From: Lactobacillus jensenii DSM 20557
Lineage (GTDB): Bacteria; Bacillota; Bacilli; Lactobacillales; Lactobacillaceae
Direction of reading: 5' to 3'
Assembly (NCBI RefSeq): GCF_001436455.1
Contig: NZ_AYYU01000004.1
Coordinates: forward strand, 1-64,000
DNA length: 64,000 nt
Shown here one piece after another: positions 28,130-37,255 of this stretch. The notes under the pieces are model-generated. The model was not told where the DNA came from. It saw only the letters and a program-made list of their open reading frames with translations, and did no database searches. The stretch's first letter is position 1, and each line of letters opens with the position of its first letter. The position numbers and the translations under genes were made by a program.

Positions 28130-28181
28130 AGTAAGCGTTTACATTTTTAATATAATTTGTTGGTACAAATTAGTCAAGTAC
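28130..28181 (-). promoter_or_regulatory. Glucosidase promoter: GntR operator plus cre
   Basis: Minus-strand TTGACT and TATATT with 17-base spacing. TTGGTAC and GTAC half-sites in the same 18-base register as at the PTS promoter cover the -35 and spacer. AGTAAGCGTTTACA, a 13-of-14 cre match, follows the -10. The two promoters are built alike. Confidence 0.75.
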
Positions 28182-28278
28182 TTACAAATAAAAAAGAAAG
28201 TAAGTAAACTACTTACTTCCTATATTGCCTGGGAAATATGATTACTTGAACATATAATCTTCTTTCCAACCTACACCA

Positions 28279-29424
28279 TTATTTTCCATTATCTATAACA
28301 TCTTTTTCAGCTATTACAAAAGGAACTTCTTTATCATTTCCTAACACTGTAGTATAACTTTGGGTTCCACTTGCTGAACCTTTAACAGTTAAATTATCAT
28401 TTTCAAGTATTCTACCTGATGGCTTAAATTCATTATAAACAGCTACAATCACTATTTGATCAGGATCATCATCCATACGTAAATATACCATTTGGATTCC
28501 TTTATCTTTAACGACTTGATTCACTGTACCACTAATTTCTATATTTTTATTTAATAATTTCTTAGGATGTCTAGCCAAATCATCATAAGATACTTTTTCA
28601 TAATCGTCGTCTTCAGACTCATCATCGGTATCTTTTGAATCAGTTTTATTGCTCGATGATTCTGAACTACTATCATCATCTGAATCATTAGTATCACTAT
28701 CTGAATCGGTATCGGAATCCGAGTCAGATGAATTATCTTCCATCTCGTTATTGAATTCTACATAAGTTTTCTTACCATCAGGATCAACTATCACAAGTTC
28801 AATCTCAACATAGTCACTATTTTTCATAACAAATGATAATGTTTTTGTTTCCCCTGCACGTAATTCAATTTTTCGTATTTTAACTGATTGATCGGTATCT
28901 TTATCAAAATCTGGGGAATTTTTGATAGTAACTGTACAATCTCTCAAACCTTTTAGTTTCAGAGATACTTTACCTTTAGAATTAGTATCAATTGAAAACA
29001 TTTTATTTTCAGTATCCCAATTATCTTTAGAAGTTAACACTTCGAAGTATTTTGAATTGGTATGATTGCCTTTATCTTTTGCTATTACTTCATCGGTATG
29101 CAACATAAAATCCTTAGGTGAAGATATTCCCATTACCGCAAATAGTAAAGCAAATATAGTTATTGCAAATATAGTCTTATTATATCTAGGATTTTTGCCT
29201 TTTTTATTCAAAAGAACTAAATATGCAAATATACCTAAAGTTCCAAGTGTTGTTACACCCATAATTACTTGAAACAACAAAATATTAGTAATAGCTGCTG
29301 TAAACCCTAAAAAACAACAAAGAGCAAAAATTAAACACAATAAAAACCATATATATTTTTTCTTACTATAAAAAAGGCTAGATAACAAACCTGATACTAC
29401 TAATAAAACTATCCCTACTATCAT
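28279..29424 (-). CDS. Membrane protein with Ser/Asp linker and OB-like C-terminal domain
   Basis: A 381-residue protein. Three or four hydrophobic helices occupy residues 1-115, then a soluble domain (about 120-225), a 50-residue linker of almost pure Ser, Asp, Glu and Thr, and a final domain (YDDLARHPKKLLNKNIEISGTVNQVV... to the end) resembling the OB-like fold of bacterial surface lipoproteins. The linker resembles the SD repeats of staphylococcal surface proteins, but there is no LPxTG. GGAGG precedes the chosen ATG; a TTG four codons earlier overlaps it. The C-terminal half probably faces outside. Function unknown. Confidence 0.75.
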   Translation of the reverse strand: MIVGIVLLVVSGLLSSLFYSKKKYIWFLLCLIFALCCFLGFTAAITNILLFQVIMGVTTLGTLGIFAYLVLLNKKGKNPRYNKTIFAITIFALLFAVMGISSPKDFMLHTDEVIAKDKGNHTNSKYFEVLTSKDNWDTENKMFSIDTNSKGKVSLKLKGLRDCTVTIKNSPDFDKDTDQSVKIRKIELRAGETKTLSFVMKNSDYVEIELVIVDPDGKKTYVEFNNEMEDNSSDSDSDTDSDSDTNDSDDDSSSESSSNKTDSKDTDDESEDDDYEKVSYDDLARHPKKLLNKNIEISGTVNQVVKDKGIQMVYLRMDDDPDQIVIVAVYNEFKPSGRILENDNLTVKGSASGTQSYTTVLGNDKEVPFVIAEKDVIDNGK

Positions 29425-29513
29425 AAATTCCTCCAAATAAATTAAAAGTCATACAAGGCGCATTTTATCCCCCCCGATTTATTCCTTGTCAAGATTACCT
29501 ATATGTGAAATAA

Positions 29514-29544
29514 AACAAAAAATCCTCAACTTATGTTGAGGATT
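29514..29544 (-). terminator. Terminator after the peptidase remnant
   Basis: AATCCTCAAC/GTTGAGGATT with a four-base loop, followed on the minus strand by TTTTTTGTTTT. Confidence 0.8.
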
Positions 29545-29552
29545 ACTAACTA

Positions 29553-30000
29553 CTATTCAAAAAAGTTCAAAATAATATTCTTATATGCTTCTATTACTGC
29601 TAAATATGAAGAAATCATCGTATATTCATTTATTTGATGCGCTAATTTCCACTTATCAGGACCTAAAATAAAGACCGGCAAATCTGGTCTGCGTTGAATC
29701 TGTTGCCCATTAATAATTCTGAGCTTTTAAGTGATTAGCTCTGCTGCTAGGCCCACTTTTCATATCTGCACTGCTACGACCATACAGCCTATTACCATCT
29801 ATCCTAGATTCAAATGAATTGCTCTACCATTTAGCTTCATTTACTAAGTCAAAAGTGTCCATATACACAGTAAGACCTCAAATCATCGCCCTGAAGCTTG
29901 CGAATTTAGTTCCACAATTAGGATTAGCCCTCTTATCGCCAAAAACATCAACCGTAGCTTCAATATTGTATTTAGCAAATAAGTCTAAAATTTTTTGGCA
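29553..30000 (-). pseudogene. M20-family peptidase remnant
   Basis: Reading the minus strand gives pieces of an M20 metallopeptidase in different frames: ILDLFAKYNIEATVDVFGDK near the 5' end, VYMDTFDLVNEAKW (the zinc site block, with GHMD changed), FESRIDGNRLYGRSSADMKSG, then a jump to RRPDLPVFILGPDKW and AHQINEYTMISSYLAVIEAY at the C-terminus. The N-terminus and the whole central dimerisation region are missing and there are several frame breaks and stops, so it is dead. Relatives are ArgE/DapE/CPG2-type amidohydrolases. Its terminator is still present. Confidence 0.85.
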
Positions 30001-30024
30001 ATTTTATTTTTTAGCTATATCTAC

Positions 30025-30053
30025 TTGACATATACATTTCCCTCAGATATAAT
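30025..30053 (+). promoter_or_regulatory. Promoter of the higBA-like module
   Basis: Consensus TTGACA and TATAAT with 17-base spacing, about 30 bases before the toxin ATG. One of the strongest promoters in the window. Confidence 0.85.
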
Positions 30054-30082
30054 ACGCTTACTCAAAATTAAGGAATGCCATT

Positions 30083-30367
30083 ATGATAAAACAATTTGCT
30101 GATAAAGAAACTGAAAAAATATATAAAGGTAACTTTTCTAAAAAGCTACCTCAAAATATTCAGCATATTGCTTTAAGAAAGTTAATCATGATTGACAATG
30201 CTGAGAATATAAATGACTTACGGGTACCACCCGCCAATCATCTAGAACAATTAAGTGGTAATCGTACCGGCCAGTACAGCATTCGAATCAATGACCAATA
30301 TCGCATTTGTTTTACGTTTGTCAGTCCTAATCAAGTTTATGATGTCGAAATTGTGGATTACCATTAA
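30083..30367 (+). CDS. higB: HigB-type (RelE superfamily) toxin
   Basis: A 94-residue protein of the HigB branch of RelE-like ribosome-dependent mRNA endonucleases: IQHIALRKLIMIDNAENINDLRVPPANHLEQLSG and a C-terminal YSIRINDQYRICFTFV...VEIVDYH. The Arg-rich NDQYRICF segment is the usual catalytic/core strand. Toxin before antitoxin is the normal HigBA order. RBS AAGGA; 13 bases to the antitoxin gene. Confidence 0.92.
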   Translation: MIKQFADKETEKIYKGNFSKKLPQNIQHIALRKLIMIDNAENINDLRVPPANHLEQLSGNRTGQYSIRINDQYRICFTFVSPNQVYDVEIVDYH

Positions 30368-30380
30368 GGAGGTAATTACC

Positions 30381-30668
30381 ATGAACAAAATTCCATTACC
30401 AACTATTGGTGAAATTTTACGCGAAGAGTTTTTAGAACCTCTCAACCTTTCTGCCTATGCTGTAGCCAAAGGTATTGATGTGCCTACTTCAAGAATTCAA
30501 GATTTACTTCATGATCGCCGTAAGATTACAGTCGATACATCTGTCCGACTTGGTCGCTTTTTTGGTTTGTCAGATCGTTACTTTCTCAATTTGCAAAATG
30601 ATATCGATATTCGTAAAGCTGAAGAAACCTATAATTACGATAAAATCAAAAAATATCAATTAGCTTAA
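30381..30668 (+). CDS. higA: HigA-type antitoxin (XRE family)
   Basis: A 95-residue helix-turn-helix protein starting MNKIPLPTIGEILREEFLEPLNLSAYAVAKGIDVPTSRIQDLL, a classic HigA opening with the recognition helix VPTSRIQ. It neutralises HigB and represses the shared promoter. The start follows AAGGAGG; a longer in-frame reading runs back into the toxin gene and is not real. A terminator follows. Confidence 0.92.
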   Translation: MNKIPLPTIGEILREEFLEPLNLSAYAVAKGIDVPTSRIQDLLHDRRKITVDTSVRLGRFFGLSDRYFLNLQNDIDIRKAEETYNYDKIKKYQLA

Positions 30669-30677
30669 TAATTAAAA

Positions 30678-30712
30678 AGATGTTTCCCTTACTATTAGTG
30701 AAGCGTCTTTTT
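30678..30712 (+). terminator. higA terminator
   Basis: AGATGTTTC pairs with GAAGCGTCT (two G-T pairs) and five T follow. Confidence 0.65.
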
Positions 30713-30733
30713 ATTGCTGTTATTTTTAGACAA

Positions 30734-30761
30734 CAAAAAAGACACCGAACGTATCGGTGCC
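30734..30761 (-). terminator. tRNA-Thr terminator
   Basis: On the minus strand GCACCGA/TCGGTGT with loop TACGT, then CTTTTTTG. Confidence 0.8.
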
Positions 30762-30780
30762 CCAACTTCATTCATTCTAA

Positions 30781-30853
30781 TGCTGACTAAAGGGTTCGAA
30801 CCTTCGACCTCCTCATTACTAGTGAGGTGCTCTGCCAACTGAGCTAAGTCAGC
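30781..30853 (-). tRNA. tRNA-Thr (anticodon AGT)
   Basis: A complete 73-base cloverleaf on the minus strand: acceptor GCTGACT/AGTCAGC, D arm GCTC...GAGC, anticodon stem CCTCA/TGAGG with loop CTAGTAA, T loop TTCGAAC, discriminator A, no encoded CCA. The anticodon AGT reads ACU and, if A34 becomes inosine, ACC and ACA. Confidence 0.93.
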
Positions 30854-31006
30854 AACTTTGTGTGTTGCCTTAACACAATTAATAATTTAACCATAAAAGA
30901 TAAGTTTATGCAAGCTTTTATTTAAAAATTTTTTCTGCTTTTTACTCAAATTTATATTAGAATGGAAATTGTATTGATTTACTATAAATATAAAGGGAGT
31001 ATCAAA

Positions 31007-31714
31007 ATGACAATTTTAGCTATTGCCAGTATTACCACTCAAGTTGAATGGTTGATTAGAATCATCGTTGCAGCACTTTGTGGTGCCGTAATTGGTTATG
31101 AACGCGCTATCCAGCGTAAAAGCGCTGGTGTGAGAACTCACATTGTTGTCGCTGTTGCATCTGCTTTATTTATGATTGTCTCTAAATATGGTTTTTACGA
31201 CTTGTTGACAACAAATGAAATTGCTTTAGACCCTTCAAGAATTGCAGCTCAAATTGTTACAGGTATTTCCTTCATCGGTGCCGGAACCATTTTAGTTCGC
31301 CGTGAACAAATTTCTGGTTTAACAACTGCTGCTGGTGTTTGGGCTACTTCTGCTATCGGTATGGCAGTTGGGTCCGGTTTATACACCATTGGCGTCTTAG
31401 CAACAATTTTTATTTTCTTTATTCAAATGCTATTCCATGATGATTCAATTATTTCACGAGTTATTATTCATGTTCGTTTTAATGTTCAAATTGTTTGCGT
31501 CAATACACCAAACATTCTTAACGAAATTAAGACTGAACTTGAAAATAATCATGTTGAATCAATTGCCATTAAGATTTTAGATGTCGATGATGACCAAATC
31601 GTTTTTAACGCAGATGGAATTATTAATAACAAGATTGATGAAAATAATATCATCATGCATTTACGCAAATATCCAGATATTAAACGAATTATTTATACCC
31701 GTGGTGGTAAATAA
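31007..31714 (+). CDS. MgtC/SapB family membrane protein
   Basis: A 235-residue protein. The N-terminal domain has about four or five membrane helices with AALCGAVIGYERAIQRKSAGVRTHIVVAVASALFM and the ISFIGAGTIL...GLTTAAGVWATSAIGMAVG core of the MgtC family; the C-terminal 80 residues form an ACT-like cytosolic domain. In pathogens MgtC inhibits F-ATPase and aids low-Mg growth; in lactobacilli the role is unstudied. The ATG follows GGGAGT; an upstream in-frame ATG has no RBS. Confidence 0.88.
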   Translation: MTILAIASITTQVEWLIRIIVAALCGAVIGYERAIQRKSAGVRTHIVVAVASALFMIVSKYGFYDLLTTNEIALDPSRIAAQIVTGISFIGAGTILVRREQISGLTTAAGVWATSAIGMAVGSGLYTIGVLATIFIFFIQMLFHDDSIISRVIIHVRFNVQIVCVNTPNILNEIKTELENNHVESIAIKILDVDDDQIVFNADGIINNKIDENNIIMHLRKYPDIKRIIYTRGGK

Positions 31715-31722
31715 GATTAAGG

Positions 31723-31749
31723 AAGAGTCAAGTTTTGGCTCTTTTTTTA
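31723..31749 (+). terminator. Terminator after the MgtC-like gene
   Basis: AGAGTC pairs with GGCTCT around a short loop and seven T follow. Confidence 0.7.
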
Positions 31750-31805
31750 TTTTCTAAAAATAAAGTATTACAATATAGCTATTATATTTTGAGAGGATGG
31801 ATGAG

Positions 31806-32954
31806 ATGGCAGGTCCACTAGACTATTTACGTTGGCGTGGTGATTTATCATTCAAGCAAAGACAATATAACAGTGTAGATGGTGCTATTTTAGCCTCTAT
31901 TGCTTATTTACCTTTTGATGAGTCAATTGTAGGTCATAGCCTAAAAGAAGCATGTGAGCGAATTCTGGCACTTTACAGTGGTTCTTTAGATTTACACCGA
32001 AAAACGGAAACGCGACTTTTAGTCAAAAGTCCTCGTTTTGCTGATTTAAAAATCTTAGATTGGACATCTCGCTTAGAGGCTAATCCTACGCCTTTGCAGT
32101 TTGCGGCGCTAACCCTGCAATTAGATGAAAATACTATTTTAATTTCCTTCCGAGGAACTGATAGTTCTGTCGTTGGCTGGAATGAGGACATGATTATGAA
32201 CTACAGTTATCAAATTTATGGCCAAACTGTAGCTCGTGACTATCTTGAAGCAATGGCAGATAAGTTTAAAGATTGTAAAATTTATATTACCGGCCATTCA
32301 AAGGGTGGACATTATGCAATCCATTCCCTAGCAGATGCCCGCTATGATATTCAAGATCGTGTGCTCAATTCTCTAAGTTTTGATGGTCCAGGTTATCGAT
32401 CAGTATTTACAGAAAGTGCCGGCTTTAAACGCGCTATAGATAAAATGCGTACTTATGTACCTGAGGGTTCTGTTTTTGGAATTATGCTTGATCATCCAGA
32501 AAGAACTTTAGTAGTAAAGAGTGTCTATCCAATGATGCACCAACACACTCCACTTAATTGGAGTGTTGGTCGCGATAGTTTTGTATTAGCAGAAGGATTA
32601 ACAACTTCTGCTCGTATAATTCGACACGCCTTAATTCAGTTTAACCAATCTATTCCATCAGAAAAACGTGGGCAATTATGGTCAGCAATTTTTCTAGCTT
32701 TTGAAAATATGGATATTACGGATATGAATGTATTTACTGAGCACCGTATTCGCGGTACTTGGACATTAGGAAAAGTAGTAATGGGCATGGATCCTGAAGT
32801 ACGCCAAGTTGCAACTGAAATGATTAAACTAATTTATCAAAGTGCTAAAAATAATTATTTGCCATTTTCGGAAGTAGATTTCAGTACTGTCCCGAAGAGT
32901 AATGACTCAAGTAAAGCTCCTATCTTCTTTGAGAGCTATAATTTTAAGGATTAA
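31806..32954 (+). CDS. Lipase-like alpha/beta hydrolase (DUF2974/Mbeg1-like)
   Basis: A 382-residue cytosolic protein. The class 3 lipase-like core reads ILISFRGTDSSVVGWNEDM and ITGHSKGGHYAIHSLAD, with the nucleophile Ser165 in GHSKG (the longer reading numbers it 168). This matches the DUF2974 (Mbeg1-like) family found throughout Firmicutes; no signal peptide. Natural substrate unknown. The ATG nine bases after GAGAGG is chosen; another ATG three codons earlier touches the RBS. Confidence 0.82.
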   Translation: MAGPLDYLRWRGDLSFKQRQYNSVDGAILASIAYLPFDESIVGHSLKEACERILALYSGSLDLHRKTETRLLVKSPRFADLKILDWTSRLEANPTPLQFAALTLQLDENTILISFRGTDSSVVGWNEDMIMNYSYQIYGQTVARDYLEAMADKFKDCKIYITGHSKGGHYAIHSLADARYDIQDRVLNSLSFDGPGYRSVFTESAGFKRAIDKMRTYVPEGSVFGIMLDHPERTLVVKSVYPMMHQHTPLNWSVGRDSFVLAEGLTTSARIIRHALIQFNQSIPSEKRGQLWSAIFLAFENMDITDMNVFTEHRIRGTWTLGKVVMGMDPEVRQVATEMIKLIYQSAKNNYLPFSEVDFSTVPKSNDSSKAPIFFESYNFKD

Positions 32955-32985
32955 AAAAGGATGTTTCTCGTGAAACATCCTTTTT
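32953..32985. terminator. Bidirectional terminator containing a parS-like site
   Basis: AAAAAGGATGTTTC and GAAACATCCTTTTT pair around TCGT between the convergent lipase-like and dnaB genes. The central 16 bases are a 15-of-16 match to parS. Confidence 0.9.
32962..32977. other. parS-like site 5
   Basis: TGTTTCTCGTGAAACA differs from the parS consensus at one base (A to T in the centre). It forms the upper stem of the terminator hairpin. Confidence 0.65.
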
Positions 32986-32989
32986 ATTT

Positions 32990-34357
32990 TTACTCATCAT
33001 GAGCATAATCCAAATTTGAAAATCGGTTATATGGTTTAGAAAACATTAACTTAACTGTCCCACGACTACCTGAACGGTTCTTTTCGATGATAACTTCAAC
33101 TTCTCCGTTATCATCATCCCCTTGCTGGTTATTATCTTCGCCACCATCTTCATCTCGATAATAGTCATCTCGATATAAGAAAGCAACAATATCCGCATCC
33201 TGTTCAATTGACCCTGATTCACGAATATCTGATAATACAGGTCGTTTATCCTGACGCTGTTCAACCGAACGTGACAGCTGTGACAAAGCAATTACTGGAA
33301 CGTGTAATTCCTTGGCTAATTTTTTCAATTGTCGTGAAATCGCAGAAACTTCTTGCTGACGTGATTCACTCTTTGGTCCTTCAATTAGCTGTAAATAGTC
33401 AATTACTATTAAACCTAAATTACCATCTTCTTTAGCTAATTTTCTGGCTTTAGCACGAATTTCACTCATCTTGATACCAGGAGTATCATCGATAAAAATC
33501 GAAGCTGTAGCTAGCGCTCCTGCTGCAACAACTAATTTATTCCATTCTTCATTATTTAGTTGCCCCGTTCTAAGGTGCATAGAATCAATTAAGCCTTCTG
33601 ACGCAAGCATTCTTTGGACGAGCTGCTCCCCACTCATTTCTAGGGAAAAAACAGCTACTGTCTTATGGTCATGCAAGCCTGCATATTGAGCAACATTCAT
33701 GGCAAATGAAGTCTTACCTACACCAGGTCGAGCTGCTAAAATTATCAACTCATCTTCATGCAGACCCGTTGTCATTTTATCTAAATTAACAAACCCTGTA
33801 GACAGTCCTGTTACATCTGTATCAGCTGCTGTTGCGGCATTAATTTCATCAAGCGCTTTTTGTACAACTTCTTTAATATTTCTAAAGCCAGCTGAATTAG
33901 TATCAGATGATACGTCCATGATTTGCTTTTCAGCATCATCCAAAATATTAGCAACATCATCGCTGCCTTCCATAGCGTTTTGAATGATTTTTTGACTAGC
34001 AGCAATTAGGCGACGTAATTGCGATTTACGATGAACGATTTGGGCATAATAGGTAACATGGGCGCTAGTAGGTGTCGCTACAGCTACATCACTTATATAA
34101 GCAATACCACCTATATCTTCTAATTGCTTTCGCTTAGCTAATTCATCACGAATAGTTAAAGGATCAATAGCTTCGTCACGATCCGCCAAGTCTTTCATAG
34201 CAGCAAATAAGATTCGATTAGCCCGCTCATAGAAATCATCTACAGTAACTATCGCTTCTGCATCAGCAATTGCCTCAGGATCAATAAAAATCGCCCCAAG
34301 AACGGCTTTTTCCGCCTCTGAGTCATGAGGAATTTGTGGTGAAACTACATTATCCAT
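32990..34357 (-). CDS. dnaB: Replicative DNA helicase DnaB
   Basis: A 455-residue hexameric helicase (called DnaC in Bacillus). The N-terminal domain starts PHDSEAEKAVLGAIFIDPEA; the RecA-like motor has Walker A AARPGVGKTSFAMN, Walker B LIVIDYLQLIEG and the arginine-finger region KNRSGSRGTV. It is the last gene of a gdpP-rplI-dnaB operon, the standard arrangement in Lactobacillales, and lies about 11 kb from the origin. Upstream gap to rplI is 15 bases. Confidence 0.97.
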   Translation of the reverse strand: MDNVVSPQIPHDSEAEKAVLGAIFIDPEAIADAEAIVTVDDFYERANRILFAAMKDLADRDEAIDPLTIRDELAKRKQLEDIGGIAYISDVAVATPTSAHVTYYAQIVHRKSQLRRLIAASQKIIQNAMEGSDDVANILDDAEKQIMDVSSDTNSAGFRNIKEVVQKALDEINAATAADTDVTGLSTGFVNLDKMTTGLHEDELIILAARPGVGKTSFAMNVAQYAGLHDHKTVAVFSLEMSGEQLVQRMLASEGLIDSMHLRTGQLNNEEWNKLVVAAGALATASIFIDDTPGIKMSEIRAKARKLAKEDGNLGLIVIDYLQLIEGPKSESRQQEVSAISRQLKKLAKELHVPVIALSQLSRSVEQRQDKRPVLSDIRESGSIEQDADIVAFLYRDDYYRDEDGGEDNNQQGDDDNGEVEVIIEKNRSGSRGTVKLMFSKPYNRFSNLDYAHDE

Positions 34358-34372
34358 TTCTTATGTACTACC

Positions 34373-34825
34373 TTATTCTTCAGTAATATGTACTCTAATT
34401 GTTGATTCAACACCCTTAAACAACTTAACTCTTACATTAGTATAGCCAAGAGCTTTAACTGGTTCAGGTAATTCAAGCTTACGCTTATCAATCTTGATGC
34501 TAAACTGCTTTTCAAGACCTTCAACAATCTTCTTACCACTAAGTGAGCCGAACAAACGACCATCTGAACCAGCTTTAGACTTGAATTGGACAACAGTATT
34601 GTCATTTTCAAGTTGTTTTTTAATTTCAATTGCTTCAGCCTTTTCAGCTTCATAGGCTGCTTTTTCGTTAGCTTCAACTCTCTTCAAGGTATTAAGATTA
34701 CCTTTGTTAGCTTCTTTGGCTAAGCCTCTTTTAATTAAGTAATTTTGTGCATAGCCATCTGGCACATTTTTAACTTCTCCACGCTTGCCACGACCACGAA
34801 CATCTTGTACAAAAATAACTTTCAT
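34373..34825 (-). CDS. rplI: 50S ribosomal protein L9
   Basis: A 150-residue L9 with the canonical start [30 protein letters not shown], a long connecting helix rich in Lys/Glu/Ala, and a C-terminal domain ending [10 protein letters not shown]. It lies between gdpP and dnaB; spacing to gdpP is 19 bases. RBS AGGAGG. Confidence 0.97.
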   Translation of the reverse strand: MKVIFVQDVRGRGKRGEVKNVPDGYAQNYLIKRGLAKEANKGNLNTLKRVEANEKAAYEAEKAEAIEIKKQLENDNTVVQFKSKAGSDGRLFGSLSGKKIVEGLEKQFSIKIDKRKLELPEPVKALGYTNVRVKLFKGVESTIRVHITEE

Positions 34826-34844
34826 AAGAAACCTCCTAAAATAA

Positions 34845-36863
34845 TTATTCGTTTTCTTCTAGATAATCTTCAATTGCTTTTTCTAGTTTTTCTTTTGCCT
34901 CATCAATCGTAATATCCTTCAATTGGGTTGCTGCATTAGATAAGTGACCTCCACCACCCAATTTTTCCATAATTACCTGGACATTGATATCTCCCATTGA
35001 TCTAGCTGAAATACCAATTGTATCTTTTTTGCGCCTAGTAACTGCAAAGCTAGCATCAACGTGTTCTAGTGATAATGCCATATCAGCTGCCTGAGCTGTC
35101 ACAATTGGGTCTATTATCTTATCGTTGGGTCCCAAAAGTAAGGCTATATCATCTTTATACATCTTTAAACTAGCTACTAACTTAGCCTTTTGAGTGAAAC
35201 TCTCTATATCTTCTTTTAACAAATCAGATACAATTGCTGAATCTGCCCCAATTGACCGCAAATAACTTGCAGCATCAAAGGTTCTAGTACCAGTTCTAAG
35301 AGAAAATTCTTTAGAGTCAACAGTAATTCCAGCTAACATTGCTGTAGCTTCCAAATCAGTCAATAACTGCTCACCACGTTGTGGTTGATATTCAATCATC
35401 TCAGTAACTAATTCACATGTAGAAGATGCATATGGCTCAATGTAAATAAGCATTGGATTTTCAGGGAACTCTTCTCCCCGGCGGTGGTGATCTATAATTA
35501 CTAATCGATTCTTTAATTTTTCATATAACTTAGGATCATAAGTAATTGAATATTTAGAGTGATCAGCCATTACCAATAATGATTGATCAGTTGCTTGGGC
35601 TAAGGCATCCTCCGGACTAATAAATAAGTCTAAATCCTTGTCTTTTTCTAATCTCGCTACCAGGCGTCCCACATCATAATTAGTATGATTAGTATCTAAA
35701 ACAACATGAGCCTTTACTCCGTGTGCACGAGCAATTTTAACAATCCCAATACCACCACCAATTGCATCCATATCTGGGCGCTGGTGTCCTACTACAAATA
35801 TTTGATCTGCATCTTTAAAAATCTCTTGCAAGGCCTGGGAAACCATTCTCGCACGAACCCGCGTCCGTTTCTCCATTGGATTAGATTTTCCTCCAAAGAA
35901 ACGCGCTTCCTTACCTGGTTCACGTAAGACAACTTGATCTCCGCCTCGTCCTAATGCAAGGTCCAAATTGGATTGAGCTTGATCCGCCACTTCATTTAAT
36001 GAGTCACTACCATAAGCCAAACCAACTGAAAGCGTTAATGGCGTGTTATTACGACTAGTTTCTAGTCGCACTTTATCGAGTACAGAAAACTTATCACCTT
36101 CTAATTTTTTCAAATCTTGCATATGTGCAAGCAACAAGAAGTGATCCTCGTCTATTCTCTTTAAATATGAATGGAACTTAACAGCATATTCACTCAATGT
36201 ATTTTGAACATATGAACTCATTAAAGCTAGTTCTTGGTCATGCATCCCCTGACTTAATTCATCGTAATTATCAATGAATATTAAACCAATTGCCAATCTT
36301 TCAGCTTCATATTTTTCTTCAATTTGAGCATAACGGGTAATATCTAATAAATAAATAACCCCCAAATTATCTTGAACAATTATTTCAAATTGACGATTAC
36401 CCCATTTTACAAGCTGATTTTGAGATGTCTTCTTACTAGACAAAATTGTTTCAAAAATTTTTCCCAATTCTGGGTCAACTGATGAAATAGAACGTCCTAA
36501 AATATCTTCATCGTCTAAATACATTTGTAAATATGGGTTTACCCATTGAATATGATGATCAGAGTCATAAAGTAAAATACCCAATGGCATCTTAATCATG
36601 GCTTCTTGTTCACTACGCTTAATGCGATATGATAAATTAGCTGCAAAATTATTTGCATTACCGGCTAATATATATGCTCCATAGACTGTAAAAGCTACAA
36701 TTAAAACGAAAATTAATACCATAGCTAACCCAAAAAAGGGGCTAATCATAACTCCGACTACAGCACTAAAGAGTGATAAAAAGATAACGATTAGAACTGA
36801 AGAACTTAATCGTGAGTCTTTTATAAACTCCGGTAATTCTAGTTTTCTAAAAAAGTCTTTCAT
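34845..36863 (-). CDS. gdpP: Cyclic di-AMP phosphodiesterase GdpP
   Basis: A 672-residue membrane protein with two N-terminal helices (15-60), a PAS domain (about 85-150), a degenerate GGDEF domain (about 175-310), then DHH ([23 protein letters not shown]) and DHHA1 ([10 protein letters not shown]) domains. It breaks down c-di-AMP to control potassium and turgor and is inhibited by ppGpp in related bacteria. All DHH catalytic residues appear intact. RBS GAGAGG; first gene of its operon after the rpsR terminator. Confidence 0.95.
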   Translation of the reverse strand: MKDFFRKLELPEFIKDSRLSSSVLIVIFLSLFSAVVGVMISPFFGLAMVLIFVLIVAFTVYGAYILAGNANNFAANLSYRIKRSEQEAMIKMPLGILLYDSDHHIQWVNPYLQMYLDDEDILGRSISSVDPELGKIFETILSSKKTSQNQLVKWGNRQFEIIVQDNLGVIYLLDITRYAQIEEKYEAERLAIGLIFIDNYDELSQGMHDQELALMSSYVQNTLSEYAVKFHSYLKRIDEDHFLLLAHMQDLKKLEGDKFSVLDKVRLETSRNNTPLTLSVGLAYGSDSLNEVADQAQSNLDLALGRGGDQVVLREPGKEARFFGGKSNPMEKRTRVRARMVSQALQEIFKDADQIFVVGHQRPDMDAIGGGIGIVKIARAHGVKAHVVLDTNHTNYDVGRLVARLEKDKDLDLFISPEDALAQATDQSLLVMADHSKYSITYDPKLYEKLKNRLVIIDHHRRGEEFPENPMLIYIEPYASSTCELVTEMIEYQPQRGEQLLTDLEATAMLAGITVDSKEFSLRTGTRTFDAASYLRSIGADSAIVSDLLKEDIESFTQKAKLVASLKMYKDDIALLLGPNDKIIDPIVTAQAADMALSLEHVDASFAVTRRKKDTIGISARSMGDINVQVIMEKLGGGGHLSNAATQLKDITIDEAKEKLEKAIEDYLEENE

Positions 36864-36943
36864 GAAGATCCTCTCTAGCTTGAAAATAAACTACATCAAA
36901 TTTATTATACCGTATCTTTAATTTTAGACCACGTATCAATGCA

Positions 36944-36981
36944 TAAAAAAATCGCAGTTAGCAATAAAAGCTAACTGCGAT
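36944..36981 (-). terminator. Terminator of the rpsF-ssb-rpsR operon
   Basis: A perfect 12-pair stem (ATCGCAGTTAGC/GCTAACTGCGAT) and a run of seven T on the minus strand. Confidence 0.92.
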
Positions 36982-36995
36982 AGTTAATATCTGTT

Positions 36996-37232
36996 TTAGT
37001 CTTCTGCTACGAATGGCAATAAGCCCATGATACGAGCTCTCTTAATCGCAATAGTCAACTTACGTTGGTTCTTTGCGCTAGTGCCAGTGACACGACGTGG
37101 TAAGATTTTACCTCTTTCAGAGATAAAACGTTTCAACAGATCAACATCTTTGTAATCGACGTAGTCGATGTGGTTTGCGGCAATGAAGTCTACCTTACGG
37201 TGACGACGGCCGCCTCTTCTTTGTTGAGGCAT
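36996..37232 (-). CDS. rpsR: 30S ribosomal protein S18
   Basis: A 78-residue S18 with [42 protein letters not shown] and the [21 protein letters not shown] core. No zinc-binding cysteines are present (the C-minus form). Third gene of the rpsF-ssb-rpsR operon; S18 binds S6 in the 30S platform. RBS AAAGGATC. Confidence 0.97.
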   Translation of the reverse strand: MPQQRRGGRRHRKVDFIAANHIDYVDYKDVDLLKRFISERGKILPRRVTGTSAKNQRKLTIAIKRARIMGLLPFVAED

Positions 37233-37255
37233 GTCTCTAGATCCTTTCTATTAAT

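Noticed and set aside
28196-28221. Inverted repeat GTAAGTA/TACTTAC as a terminator
   Set aside because: No T run on either strand; simple repeat of AAGTAAGT-like sequence.
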